Notes under the pieces: model-generated
The model's input: only the letters and a program-made list of their open reading frames with translations
Databases searched by the model: none
What the model was told of the DNA's origin: nothing
Program-made: the position numbers and the translations under genes
DNA from: Odiellus spinosus
Taxonomy: Eukaryota; Arthropoda; Arachnida; Opiliones; Phalangiidae
Assembly: GCA_963920705.1 (NCBI GenBank)
Contig: OY987232.1
Location: forward strand, 620,001-684,000
DNA length: 64,000 nt
Direction of reading: 5' to 3'
Shown here: in pieces, positions 39,754 through 53,399 of the stretch
Position numbering within the stretch: position 1 is the stretch's first letter
How the letters are laid out: every line of letters starts with the position of its first letter

Positions 39754-41630
39754 TGGGAAATTTGTGAATCTATGCTTGGGAAATTTGTGAATCTATACTT
39801 GGGAAATTTGTGAATCTATACTTGGGAAATTTGTGAATTTATACTTGAGAAATTTGTGAATCTAAACTTGGGAAATTTGTGAATCTATACTTGGGAAATT
39901 TGTGAATCTAAACTTGGGAAATTGGTGGATCTATACTTGGGAAATTTGTGAATCTATACTTGGGAAATTTGTGAATCTATACTTGAGAAATTTGTGAGTC
40001 TAAACTTGGGAAATTGGTGGATCTATACTTGAGAAATTTGTGAATCTATACATGGTAAATTTGTGAATCTATACTTGGGAAATTTGTGAATCTATATTTG
40101 GGAAATTTGTGAATCTAAACTTGGGAAATTGGTTAATCTATACTTGGGAAATTTGTGAATCTATACTTGGGAAATTTGTGAACCTAAACTTGGGAAATTG
40201 GTGCATCTATACTTGGGAAATTTGTGAATCTATACTTGGGAAATTTGTGAATCTATACTTGAGAAATTTGTGAGTCTAAACTTGGGAAATTGGTGCATCT
40301 ATACTTGGGAAATTCGTGGATCTATACTTGGGAAATTTGTGAATCTATACTTGGGAAATTTGTGAATCTATACTTGTGAAATTTGTGAATCTATACTTGG
40401 GAAATATGTGAATCTATACTTGGGAACTTTGTGAATCTATACATGGTAAATTTCTGGATCAATACTTGGGAAATTGCTGGATCTATACTTGGGAAATTGG
40501 TTTATCTGTACTTGAGAAATTTGTGAATCTAAACTTGGGAAATTGGTGGATCTATACTTGAGAAATTTGTGGATCTATACTTGGGAAATTTGTGAATCTA
40601 TACTTGGGAAATTTGTGAATCTATACTTGGGAAATTGTTGGATCTATACTTGAGAAATTGTTGGATCTATACTAGGGAAATTTGTGAATCTATACATGGG
40701 AAAATTGTGAATCTATACTTGGGAAATTTGTGAATCTATGCTTGGGAAATTTGTGAATCTATACTTGGGAAATTTGTGAATCTATACTTGGGAAATTTGT
40801 GAATCTATACTTGGGAAATTTGTGAATTTATACTTGAGAAATTTGTGAATCTAAACTTGGGAAATTGGTGGATCTATACTTGGGAAATTGGTGGATCTAT
40901 ACTTGGGAAATTCGTGGATCTATACTTGGGAAATTTGTGAATCTATACTTGGGAAATTGGTGGATCTATACTTGGGAAATTGTTGGATCTATACTTGAGA
41001 AATTGTTGGATCTATACTAGGGAAATTTGTGAATCTATACTTGGGAAAATTGTGAATCTATACTTGGGAAATTTGTGAATCTATACTTGGGAAATTTGTG
41101 AATCTATGCTTGGGAAATTTGTGAATCTATACTTGGGAAATTTGTGAATCTAAACTTGGGAAATTTGTGAATTTATACTTGAGAAATTTGTGAATCTAAA
41201 CTTGGGAAATTTGTGAATCTATACTTGGGAAATTTGTGAATCTAAACTTGGGAAATTGGTGGATCTATACTTGGGAAATTTGTGAATCTATACTTGGGAA
41301 ATTTGTGAATCTATACTTGAGAAATTTGTGAGTCTAAACTTGGGAAATTGGTGGATCTATACTTGAGAAATTTGTGAATCTATACATGGTAAATTTGTGA
41401 ATCTATACTTGGGAAATTTGTGAATCTATATTTGGGAAATTTGTGAATCTAAACTTGGGAAATTGGTTAATCTATACTTGGGAAATTTGTGAATCTATAC
41501 TTGGGAAATTTGTGAACCTAAACTTGGGAAATTGGTGCATCTATACTTGGGAAATTTGTGAATCTATACTTGGGAAATTTGTGAATCTATACTTGAGAAA
41601 TTTGTGAGTCTAAACTTGGGAAATTGGTGG
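38962..41630 (+). repeat. 58-monomer tandem pair (period 1334 bp)
   Basis: Copies 38962-40296 and 40297-41630. Type B landmarks are at 39120 and 40454, GTGCATC monomers at 40201 and 41535, and a shared rare TATATTTGGG monomer near 40095 and 41429. One difference seen is CTAAAC near 41152 against CTATAC in the first copy. At the junction a second GTGCATC monomer (40293) sits four monomers after the first, which probably marks the crossover point. Confidence 0.88.
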
Positions 41631-43600
41631 ATCTATACTTGAGAAATTTGTGGATCTATACTTGGGAAATTGGTGGATCTATACTTGGGAAATTCGTGGA
41701 TCTATACTTGGGAAATTTGTGAATCTATACTTGGGAAATTGGTGGATCCATACTTGGGAAATTGTTGGATCTATACTTGAGAAATTGTTGGATCTATACT
41801 AGGGAAATTAGTGGATCTATACTTGAGAAATTTGTGAATCTAAACTTGGGAAATTGGTGGATCTATACTTGAGAAATTTGTGGATCTATACTTGGGAAAT
41901 TGGTGGATCTATACTTGGGAAATTCGTGGATCTATACTTGGGAAATTTGTGAATCTATACTTGGGAAATTGGTGGATCTATACTTGGGAAATTGTTGGAT
42001 CTATACTTGAGAAATTGTTGGATCTATACTAGGGAAATTTGTGAATCTATACTTGGGAAAATTGTGAATCTATACTTGGGAAATTTGTGAATCTATGCTT
42101 GGGAAATTGGTGGATCTATACTTGGGAAATTTGTGAATCTATACTTGGGAAATTGCTGGATCTATACTTGGGAAATTAGTTTATCTGTACTTGAGAAATT
42201 TGTGAATCTAAACTTGGGAAATTGGTGGATCTATACTTGAGAAATTTGTGGATCTATACTTGGGAAATTTGTGAATCTATACTTGGGAAATTTGTGAATC
42301 TATACTTGGGAAATTTGTGAATCTATACTTGAGAAATTTGTGAGTCTAAACTTGGGAAATTGCTGGATCTATACTTGGGAAATTGGTTTATCTGTACTTG
42401 AGAAATTTGTGAATCTAAACTTGGGAAATTGGTGGATCTATACTTGGGAAATTTGTGAATCTATACTTGGGAAATTTGTGAATCTATACTTGAGAAATTT
42501 GTGAGTCTAAACTTGGGAAATTGGTGGATCTATACTTGAGAAATTTGTGGATCTATACTTGGGAAATTGGTGGATCTATACTTGGGAAATTTGTGAATCT
42601 ATACATGGTAAATTTGTGAATCTATACTTGGGAAATTTGTGAATCTATACTTGGGAAATTTGTGAATCTAAACTTGGGAAATTGGTTAATCTATACTTGG
42701 GAAATTTGTGAATCTATACTTGGGAAATTTGTGAATCTATACTTGGGAAATTTGTGAACCTAAACTTGGGAAATTGGTGCATCTATACTTGGGAAATTTG
42801 TGAATCTATACTTGGGAAATTTGTGAATCTATACTTGAGAAATTTGTGAGTCTAAACTTGGGAAATTGGTGGATCTATACTTGAGAAATTTGTGGATCTA
42901 TACTTGGGAAATTGGTGGATCTATACTTGGGAAATTCGTGGATCTATACTTGGGAAATTTGTGAATCTATACTTGGGAAATTGGTGGATCCATACTTGGG
43001 AAATTGTTGGATCTATACTTGAGAAATTGTTGGATCTATACTAGGGAAATTAGTGGATCTATACTTGAGAAATTTGTGAATCTAAACTTGGGAAATTGGT
43101 GGATCTATACTTGAGAAATTTGTGGATCTATACTTGGGAAATTGGTGGATCTATACTTGGGAAATTCGTGGATCTATACTTGGGAAATTTGTGAATCTAT
43201 ACTTGGGAAATTGGTGGATCTATACTTGGGAAATTGTTGGATCTATACTTGAGAAATTGTTGGATCTATACTAGGGAAATTTGTGAATCTATACTTGGGA
43301 AAATTGTGAATCTATACTTGGGAAATTTGTGAATCTATGCTTGGGAAATTGGTGGATCTATACTTGGGAAATTTGTGAATCTATACTTGGGAAATTGCTG
43401 GATCTATACTTGGGAAATTGGTTTATCTGTACTTGAGAAATTTGTGAATCTAAACTTGGGAAATTGGTGGATCTATACTTGAGAAATTTGTGGATCTATA
43501 CTTGGGAAATTTGTGAATCTATACTTGGGAAATTTGTGAATCTATACTTGGGAAATTTGTGAATCTATACTTGAGAAATTTGTGAGTCTAAACTTGGGAA
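41517..43600 (+). repeat. 54-monomer pair (period 1242 bp)
   Basis: Bases about 41517-42358 match about 42759-43600 at 1242 bp. GTGCATC monomers are at 41535 and 42777, and GGATCC monomers at 41744 and 42986. A private difference is AATTAGTTTATC near 42178 against AATTGGTTTATC. These units belong to the same family as 27.5-33 kb, but the 2-bp deletion is absent. Confidence 0.85.
42430..43352 (+). repeat. 0.92-kb duplication, left copy
   Basis: Matches 47260-48182 at exactly 4830 bp (210 monomers). CATGG (42604, 47434), GTTAATC (42684, 47514), GTGCATC (42777, 47607) and GGATCC (42986, 47816) all keep this offset. One substitution is visible: GAACCTAAAC near 42757 against GAATCTAAAC near 47587. 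Confidence 0.88.
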
Positions 43601-46600
43601 ATTGGTGGATCTATACTTGAGAAATTTGTGGATCTATACTTGGGAAATTGGTGGATCTATACTTGGGAAATTTGTGAATCTATACTTGGGAAATATGTGA
43701 ATCTATACTTGGAAAATTTGTGAATCTATACATGGTAAATTTGTGAATCTATACTTGGGAAATTTGTGAATATATACTTGGGAAATTTGAGAATCTATAC
43801 TTGGGAAATTTGTGAATCTATACTTGTGAAATTTGTGAATCTATACTTGGGAAATATGTGAATCTATACTTGGGAACTTTGTGAATCTATACATGGTAAA
43901 TTTCTGGATCAATACTTGGGAAATTGCTGGATCTATACTTGGGAAATTGGTTTATCTGTACTTGAGAAATTTGTGAATCTAAACTTGGGAAATTGGTGGA
44001 TCTATACTTGAGAAATTTGTGGATCTATACTTGGGAAATTTGTGAATCTATACTTGGGAAATTTGTGAATCTATACTTGGGAAATTTGTGAATCTATACT
44101 TGAGAAATTTGTGAATCTAAACTTGAGAAATTTGTGGATCTATACTTGGGAAATTGGTGGATCTATACTTGGGAAATTTGTGAATCTATACTTGGGAAAT
44201 ATGTGAATCTATACTTGGGAAATTTGTGAATCTATACATGGTAAATTTGTGAATCTATACTTGGGAAATTGGTGGATCTATACTTGAGAAATTTGTGGAT
44301 CTATACTTGGGAAATTGGTGGATCTATACTTGGGAAATTCGTGGATCTATACTTGGGAAATTTGTGAATCTATACTTGGGAAATTGGTGAATCTATACTT
44401 GGGAAATTGGTGGATCTATACTTGGGAAATTGTTGGATCTATACTTGAGAAATTGTTGTATCTATACTAGGGAAATTTGTGAATCTATACTTGGGAAAAT
44501 TGTGAATCTATACTTGGGAAATTTGTGAATCTATACTTGGGAAATTTGTGAATCTATGCTTGGGAAATTTGTGAATCTATACTTGGGAAATTTGTGAATC
44601 TATACTTGGGAAATTTGTGAATTTATACTTGAGAAATTTGTGAATCTAAACTTGGGAAATTTGTGAATCTATACTTGGGAAATTTGTGAATCTAAACTTG
44701 GGAAATTGGTGGATCTATACTTGGGAAATTTGTGAATCTATACTTGGGAAATTTGTGAATCTATACTTGAGAAATTTGTGAGTCTAAACTTGGGAAATTG
44801 GTGGATCTATACTTGAGAAATTTGTGGATCTATACTTGGGAAATTGGTGGATCTATACTTGGGAAATTTGTGAATCTATACTTGGGAAATATGTGAATCT
44901 ATACTTGGGAAATTTGTGAATCTATACATGGTAAATTTGTGAATCTAGACTTGGGAAATTTGTGAATCTATACTTGGGAAATTTGTGAATCTAAACTTGG
45001 GAAATTGGTTAATCTATACTTGGGAAATTTGTGAATCTATACTTGGGAAATTTGTGAATCTATACTTGGGAAATTTGTGAATCTAAACTTGGGAAATTGG
45101 TGGATCTATACTTGGGAAATTTGTGAATCTATACTTGGGAAATTTGTGAATCTATACTTGAGAAATTTGTGAGTCTATACTTGGGAAATATGTGAATCTA
45201 TACTTGAGAAATTTGTGGATCTATACTTGGGAAATTGGTGGATCTATACTTGGGAAATTCGTGGATCTATACTTGGGAAATTTGTGAATCTATACTTGTG
45301 AAATTTGTGAATCTATACTTGGGAAATATGTGAATCTATACTTGGGAACTTTGTGAATCTATACATGGTAAATTTCTGGATCAATACTTGGGAAATTGCT
45401 GGATCTATACTTGGGAAATTGGTTTATCTGTACTTGAGAAATTTGTGAATCTAAACTTGGGAAATTGGTGGATCTATACTTGAGAAATTTGTGGATCTAT
45501 ACTTGGGAAATTTGTGAATCTATACTTGGGAAATTTGTGAATCTATACTTGGGAAATTGTTGAATCTATACTTGAGAAATTGTTGGATCTATACTAGGGA
45601 AATTTGTGAATCTATACATGGGAAAATTGTGAATCTATACTTGGGAAATTTGTGAATCTATGCTTGGGAAATTTGTGAATCTATACTTGGGAAATTTGTG
45701 AATCTATACTTGGGAAATTTGTGAATTTATACTTGAGAAATTTGTGAATCTAAACTTGGGAAATTGGTGGATCTATACTTGGGAAATTGGTGGATCTATA
45801 CTTGGGAAATTCGTGGATCTATACTTGGGAAATTTGTGGATCTATACTTGGGAAATTTGTGAATCTATACTTGGGAAATTGGTGGATCTATACTTGGGAA
45901 ATTGTTGGATCTATACTTGAGAAATTGTTGGATCTATACTAGGGAAATTTGTGAATCTATACTTGGGAAAATTGTGAATCTATACTTGGGAAATTTGTGA
46001 ATCTATACTTGGGAAATTTGTGAATCTATGCTTGGGAAATTTGTGAATCTATACTTGGGAAATTTGTGAATCTATACTTGGGAAATTTGTGAATTTATAC
46101 TTGAGAAATTTGTGAATCTAAACTTGGGAAATTTGTGAATCTATACTTGGGAAATTTGTGAATCTAAACTTGGGAAATTGGTGGATCTATACTTGGGAAA
46201 TTTGTGAATCTATACTTGGGAAATTTGTGAATCTATACTTGAGAAATTTGTGAGTCTAAACTTGGGAAATTGGTGGATCTATACTTGAGAAATTTGTGGA
46301 TCTATACTTGGGAAATTGGTGGATCTATACTTGGGAAATTCGTGGATCTATACTTGGGAAATTTGTGAATCTATACTTGTGAAATTTGTGAATCTATACT
46401 TGGGAAATATGTGAATCTATACTTGGGAACTTTGTGAATCTATACATGGTAAATTTCTGGATCAATACTTGGGAAATTGCTGGATCTATACTTGGGAAAT
46501 TGGTTTATCTGTACTTGAGAAATTTGTGAATCTAAACTTGGGAAATTGGTGGATCTATACTTGAGAAATTTGTGGATCTATACTTGGGAAATTTGTGAAT

Positions 46601-47420
46601 CTATACTTGGGAAATTTGTGAATCTATACTTGGGAAATTGTTGAATCTATACTTGAGAAATTGTTGGATCTATACTAGGGAAATTTGTGAATCTATACAT
46701 GGGAAAATTGTGAATCTATACTTGGGAAATTTGTGAATCTATGCTTGGGAAATTTGTGAATCTATACTTGGGAAATTTGTGAATCTATACTTGGGAAATT
46801 TGTGAATTTATACTTGAGAAATTTGTGAATCTAAACTTGGGAAATTGGTGGATCTATACTTGGGAAATTGGTGGATCTATACTTGGGAAATTCGTGGATC
46901 TATACTTGGGAAATTTGTGGATCTATACTTGGGAAATTTGTGAATCTATACTTGGGAAATTGGTGGATCTATACTTGGGAAATTGTTGGATCTATACTTG
47001 AGAAATTGTTGGATCTATACTAGGGAAATTTGTGAATCTATACTTGGGAAAATTGTGAATCTATACTTGGGAAATTTGTGAATCTATACTTGGGAAATTT
47101 GTGAATCTATGCTTGGGAAATTTGTGAATCTATACTTGGGAAATTTGTGAATCTATACTTGGGAAATTTGTGAATTTATACTTGAGAAATTTGTGAATCT
47201 AAACTTGGGAAATTTGTGAATCTATACTTGGGAAATTTGTGAATCTAAACTTGGGAAATTGGTGGATCTATACTTGGGAAATTTGTGAATCTATACTTGG
47301 GAAATTTGTGAATCTATACTTGAGAAATTTGTGAGTCTAAACTTGGGAAATTGGTGGATCTATACTTGAGAAATTTGTGGATCTATACTTGGGAAATTGG
47401 TGGATCTATACTTGGGAAAT
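43601..47420 (+). repeat. Type B domain with 64- and 47-monomer spacing
   Basis: Satellite only. Landmarks at 43904, 45376 and 46457. The left half is a copy of 33.2-35.4 kb and the right half is the 1081-bp tandem pair. A private GAATCTAGAC monomer lies near 44945. Confidence 0.85.
45195..47420 (+). repeat. 1081-bp tandem duplication (47 monomers)
   Basis: Two copies, 45195-46275 and 46276-47356, with the match running on to about 47420. Type B landmarks at 45376 and 46457 and the otherwise unseen GTTGAATC monomer at 45559 and 46640 are exactly 1081 bp apart. I detect no difference between the copies by eye. It is among the youngest duplications in the window. Confidence 0.9.
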
Positions 47421-48182
47421 TTGTGAATCTATACATGGTAAATTTGTGAATCTATACTTGGGAAATTTGTGAATCTATACTTGGGAAATTTGTGAATCTA
47501 AACTTGGGAAATTGGTTAATCTATACTTGGGAAATTTGTGAATCTATACTTGGGAAATTTGTGAATCTATACTTGGGAAATTTGTGAATCTAAACTTGGG
47601 AAATTGGTGCATCTATACTTGGGAAATTTGTGAATCTATACTTGGGAAATTTGTGAATCTATACTTGAGAAATTTGTGAGTCTAAACTTGGGAAATTGGT
47701 GGATCTATACTTGAGAAATTTGTGGATCTATACTTGGGAAATTGGTGGATCTATACTTGGGAAATTCGTGGATCTATACTTGGGAAATTTGTGAATCTAT
47801 ACTTGGGAAATTGGTGGATCCATACTTGGGAAATTGTTGGATCTATACTTGAGAAATTGTTGGATCTATACTAGGGAAATTAGTGGATCTATACTTGAGA
47901 AATTTGTGAATCTAAACTTGGGAAATTGGTGGATCTATACTTGAGAAATTTGTGGATCTATACTTGGGAAATTGGTGGATCTATACTTGGGAAATTCGTG
48001 GATCTATACTTGGGAAATTTGTGAATCTATACTTGGGAAATTGGTGGATCTATACTTGGGAAATTGTTGGATCTATACTTGAGAAATTGTTGGATCTATA
48101 CTAGGGAAATTTGTGAATCTATACTTGGGAAAATTGTGAATCTATACTTGGGAAATTTGTGAATCTATGCTTGGGAAATTTG
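47260..48182 (+). repeat. 0.92-kb duplication, right copy
   Basis: Right partner of 42430-43352. After the TATGC monomer near 48168 it departs: the left partner continues with GGTGGATC and this copy with TGTGAATC. Confidence 0.88.
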
Positions 48183-49240
48183 TGAATCTATACTTGGGAA
48201 ATTTGTGAATCTATACTTGGGAAATTTGTGAATCTATACTTGGGAAATTTGTGAATTTATACTTGAGAAATTTGTGAATCTAAACTTGGGAAATTGGTGG
48301 ATCTATACTTGAGAAATTTGTGGATCTATACTTGGGAAATTGGTGGATCTATACTTGGGAAATTTGTGAATCTATACTTGGGAAATATGTGAATCTATAC
48401 TTGGGAAATTTGTGAATCTATACTTGGGAAATTTGTGAATCTATACTTGGGAAATTTGTGAATCTATACTTGGGAAATTTGTGAATCTAAACTTGGGAAA
48501 TTGGTGGATCTATACTTGGGAAATTTGTGAATCTATACTTGAGAAATTTGTGAATCTATACTTGAGAAATTTGTGAATCTATACTTGAGAAATTTGTGAG
48601 TCTAAACTTGGGAAATTGGTGGATCTATACTTGAGAAATTTGTGGATCTATACTTGGGAAATTGGTGGATCTATACTTGGGAAATTTGTGAATCTATACT
48701 TGGGAAATTGCTGGATCTATACTTGGGAAATTGGTTTATCTGTACTTGAGAAATTTGTGAATCTAAACTTGGGAAATTGGTGGATCTATACTTGAGAAAT
48801 TTGTGGATCTATACTTGGGAAATTTGTGAATCTATACTTGGGAAATTTGTGAATCTATACTTGGGAAATTTGTGAATCTATACTTGAGAAATTTGTGAGT
48901 CTAAACTTGGGAAATTGGTGGATCTATACTTGAGAAATTTGTGGATCTATACTTGGGAAATTGGTGGATCTATACTTGGGAAATTTGTGAATCTATACTT
49001 GGGAAATATGTGAATCTATACTTGGAAAATTTGTGAATCTATACATGGTAAATTTGTGAATCTATACTTGGGAAATTTGTGAATATATACTTGGGAAATT
49101 TGAGAATCTATACTTGGGAAATTTGTGAATCTATACTTGTGAAATTTGTGAATCTATACTTGGGAAATATGTGAATCTATACTTGGGAACTTTGTGAATC
49201 TATACATGGTAAATTTCTGGATCAATACTTGGGAAATTGC
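48183..49240 (+). repeat. Type B satellite with one landmark
   Basis: Ordinary monomers with a GTTTATCTGTAC monomer near 48740 and a type B landmark at 49217. Near 48540-48600 three CTTGAG monomers follow one another, which is unusual because CTTGAG normally alternates with CTTGGG. I see nothing else here. Confidence 0.8.
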
Positions 49241-52200
49241 TGGATCTATACTTGGGAAATTGGTTTATCTGTACTTGAGAAATTTGTGAATCTAAACTTG
49301 GGAAATTGGTGGATCTATACTTGAGAAATTTGTGGATCTATACTTGGGAAATTTGTGAATCTATACTTGGGAAATTTGTGAATCTGTACTTGGGAAATTT
49401 GTGAATCTATACTTGAGAAATTTGTGAATCTAAACTTGGGAAATTGGTGGATCTATACTTGAGAAATTTGTGGATCTATACTTGGGAAATTGGTGGATCT
49501 ATACTTGGGAAATTTGTGAATCTATACTTGGGAAATATGTGAATATATACTTGGAAAATTTGTGAATCTATACATGGTAAATTTGTGAATCTATACTTGG
49601 GAAATTGGTGGATCTATACTTGAGAAATTTGTGGATCTATACTTGGGAAATTGGTGGATCTATACTTGGGAAATTCGTGGATCTATACTTGGGAAATTTG
49701 TGAATCTATACTTGGGAAATTGGTGGATCTATACTTGGGAAATTGTTGGATCTATACTTGAGAAATTGTTGGATCTATACTAGGGAAATTTGTGAATCTA
49801 TACTTGGGAAAATTGTGAATCTATACTTGGGAAATTTGTGAATCTATACTTGGGAAATTTGTGAATCTATGCTTGGGAAATTTGTGAATCTATACTTGGG
49901 AAATTTGTGAATTTATACTTGAGTAATTTGTGAATCTAAACTTGGGAAATTTGTGAATCTATACTTGGGAAATTTGTGAATCTAAACTTGGGAAATTGGT
50001 GGATCTATACTTGGGAAATTTGTGAATCTATACTTGGGAAATTTGTGAATCTATACTTGAGAAATTTGTGAGTCTAAACTTGGGAAATTGGTGGATCTAT
50101 ACTTGAGAAATTTGTGGATCTATACTTGGGAAATTGGTGGATCTATACTTGGGAAATTTGTGAATCTATACTTGGGAAATATGTGAATCTATACTTGGGA
50201 AATTTGTGAATCTATACATGGTAAATTTGTGAATCTATACTTGGGAAATTTGTGAATCTATACTTGGGAAATTTGTGAATCTAAACTTGGGAAATTGGTG
50301 GATCTATACTTGGGAAATTTGTGAATCTATACTTGGGAAATTTGTGAATCTATACTTGGGAAATTTGTGAATCTAAACTTGGGAAATTGGTGGATCTATA
50401 CTTGGGAAATTTGTGAATCTATACTTGGGAAATTTGTGAATCTATACATGGTAAATTTGTGAATCTATACTTGGGAAATTGGTGGATCTATACTTGAGAA
50501 ATGTGTGGATCTATACTTGGGAAATTGGTGGATCTATACTTGGGAAATTCGTGGATCTATACTTGGGAAATTTGTGAATCTATACTTGGGAAATTGGTGG
50601 ATCTATACTTGGGAAATTGTTGGATCTATACTTGAGAAATTGTTGGATCTATACTAGGGAAATTTGTGAATCTATACTTGGGAAAATTGTGAATCTATAC
50701 TTGGGAAATTTGTGAATCTATACTTGGGAAATTTGTGAATCTATGCTTGGGAAATTTGTGAATCTATACTTGGGAAATTTGTGAATCTATACTTGGGAAA
50801 TTTGTGAATTTATACTTGAGAAATTTGTGAATCTAAACTTGGGAAATTTGTGAATCTATACTTGGGAAATTTGTGAATCTAAACTTGGGAAATTGGTGGA
50901 TCTATACTTGGGAAATTTGTGAATCTATACTTGGGAAATTTGTGAATCTATACTTGAGAAATTTGTGAGTCTAAACTTGGGAAATTGGTGGATCTATACT
51001 TGAGAAATTTGTGGATCTATACTTGGGAAATTGGTGGATCTATACTTGGGAAATTTGTGAATCTATACTTGGGAAATATGTGAATCTATACTTGGGAAAT
51101 TTGTGAATCTATACATGGTAAATTTGTGAATCTATACTTGGGAAATTTGTGAATCTATACTTGGGAAATTTGTGAATCTAAACTTGGGAAATTGGTGGAT
51201 CTATACTTGGGAAATTTGTGAATCTATACTTGGGAAATTTGTGAATCTATACTTGGGAAATTTGTGAATCTAAACTTGGGAAATTGGTGGATCTATACTT
51301 GGGAAATTTGTGAATCTATACTTGGGAAATTTGTGAATCTATACTTGAGAAATTTGTGAGTCTAAACTTGGGAAATTGGTGGATCTATACTTGAGAAATT
51401 TGTGGATCTATACTTGGGAAATTGGTGGATCTATACTTGGGAAATTTGTGAATCTATACTTGGGAAATTTGTGGATCTATACTTGGGAAATTTGTGAATC
51501 TATACTTGGGATATTTGTGAATCTATACTAGAGAAATTTGTGAGTCTAAACTTGGGAAATTGGTGGATCTATACTTGAGAAATTTGTGGATCTATACTTG
51601 GGAAATTGGTGGATCTATACTTGAGAAATATGTGAATCTATACTTGGGAAATTTGTGAATCTATACTTGGGAAATTGGTGGATCTATACTTGGGAAATTG
51701 TTGGATCTATACTTGAGAAATTGTTGGATCTATACTAGGGAAATTTGTGAATCTATACTTGGGAAAATTGTGAATCTATACTTGGGAAATTTGTGAATCT
51801 ATACTTGGGAAATTTGTGAATCTATGCTTGGGAAATTTGTGAATCTATACTTGGGAAATTTGTGAATCTATACTTGGGAAATTTGTGAATTTATACTTGA
51901 GAAATTTGTGAATCTAAACTTGGGAAATTTGTGAATCTATACTTGGGAAATTTGTGAATCTAAACTTGGGAAATTGGTGGATCTATACTTGGGAAATTTG
52001 TGAATCTATACTTGGGAAATTTGTGAATCTATACTTGAGAAATTTGTGAGTCTAAACTTGGGAAATTGGTGGATCTATACTTGAGAAATTTGTGGATCTA
52101 TACTTGGGAAATTGGTGGATCTATACTTGGGAAATTTGTGAATCTATACTTGGGAAATATGTGAATCTATACTTGGGAAATTTGTGAATCTATACATGGT

Positions 52201-52965
52201 AAATTTGTGAATCTATACTTGGGAAATTTGTGAATCTATACTTGGGAAATTTGTGAATCTAAACTTGGGAAATTGGTGGATCTATACTTGGGAAATTTGT
52301 GAATCTATACTTGGGAAATTTGTGAATCTATACTTGGGAAATTTGTGAATCTAAACTTGGGAAATTGGTGGATCTATACTTGGGAAATTTGTGAATCTAT
52401 ACTTGGGAAATTTGTGAATCTATACTTGAGAAATTTGTGAGTCTAAACTTGGGAAATTGGTGGATCTATACTTGAGAAATTTGTGGATCTATACTTGGGA
52501 AATTGGTGGATCTATACTTGGGAAATTTGTGAATCTATACTTGGGAAATATGTGAATCTATACTTGGTAAATTTGTGAATCTATACTTGGGAAATTTGTG
52601 GATCTATACTTGGGAAATTTGTGAATCTATACTTGGGATATTTGTGAATCTATACTAGAGAAATTTGTGAGTCTAAACTTGGGAAATTGGTGGATCTATA
52701 CTTGAGAAATTTGTGGATCTATACTTGGGAAATTGGTGGATCTATACTTGGGAAATATGTGAATCTATACTTGGGAAATTTGTGAATCTATACATGGTAA
52801 ATTTGTGAATCTATACTTGGGAAATTTGTGAATTTATACTTGGAAAATTTGAGAATCTAAACTTGGGAAATTTGTGAATCTATACTTGTGAAATTTGTGA
52901 ATCTATACTTGGGAAATATGTGAATCTATACTTGGGAACTTTGTGAATCTATACATGGTAAATTT
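49241..52965 (+). repeat. Domain lacking the landmark cassette
   Basis: No GGGAACTTT/CTGGATC landmark between 49217 and 52966, a gap of 163 monomers and the longest in the window. Order is instead shown by ACTAGGG monomers (49781, 50655, 51736), spaced 38 and 47 monomers. A later duplicate pair has a 49-monomer period (GGGATATTT at 51508 and 52635, each followed by an ACTAGAG monomer). A private AAATGTGTGG monomer lies near 50500. Only satellite monomers are present. Confidence 0.82.
51460..52780 (+). repeat. 49-monomer pair marked by GGGATATTT and ACTAGAG
   Basis: Two adjacent rare variants, GGGATATTT and ACTAGAGAAA, occur together only at 51508 and 52635, 1127 bp (49 monomers) apart. The blocks around them match for several monomers on each side. 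The outer edges are hard to place because the flanks are close to consensus. Confidence 0.75.
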
Positions 52966-53399
52966 CTGGATCAATACTTGGGAAATTGCTGGATCTATAC
53001 TTGGGAAATTGGTTTATCAGTACTTGAGAAATTTGTGAATCTAAACTTGGGAAATTGGTGGATCTATACTTGAGAAATTTGTGGATCTATACTTGGGAAA
53101 TTTGTGAATCTATACTTGGGAAATTTGTGAATCTATACTTGAGAAATTTGTGAATCTAAACTTGGGAAATTGGTGGATCTATACTTGAGAAATTTGTGGA
53201 TCTATACTTGGGAAATTGGTGGATCTATACTTGGGAAATTTGTGAATCTATACTTGGGAAATTGTTGGATCTATACTAGGGAAATTTGTGAATCTATACT
53301 TGGGAAAATTGTGAATCTATACTTGGGAAATTTGTGAATCTATACTTGGGAAATTTGTGAATCTATACATGGTAAATTTGTGAATCTATACTTGGGAAA

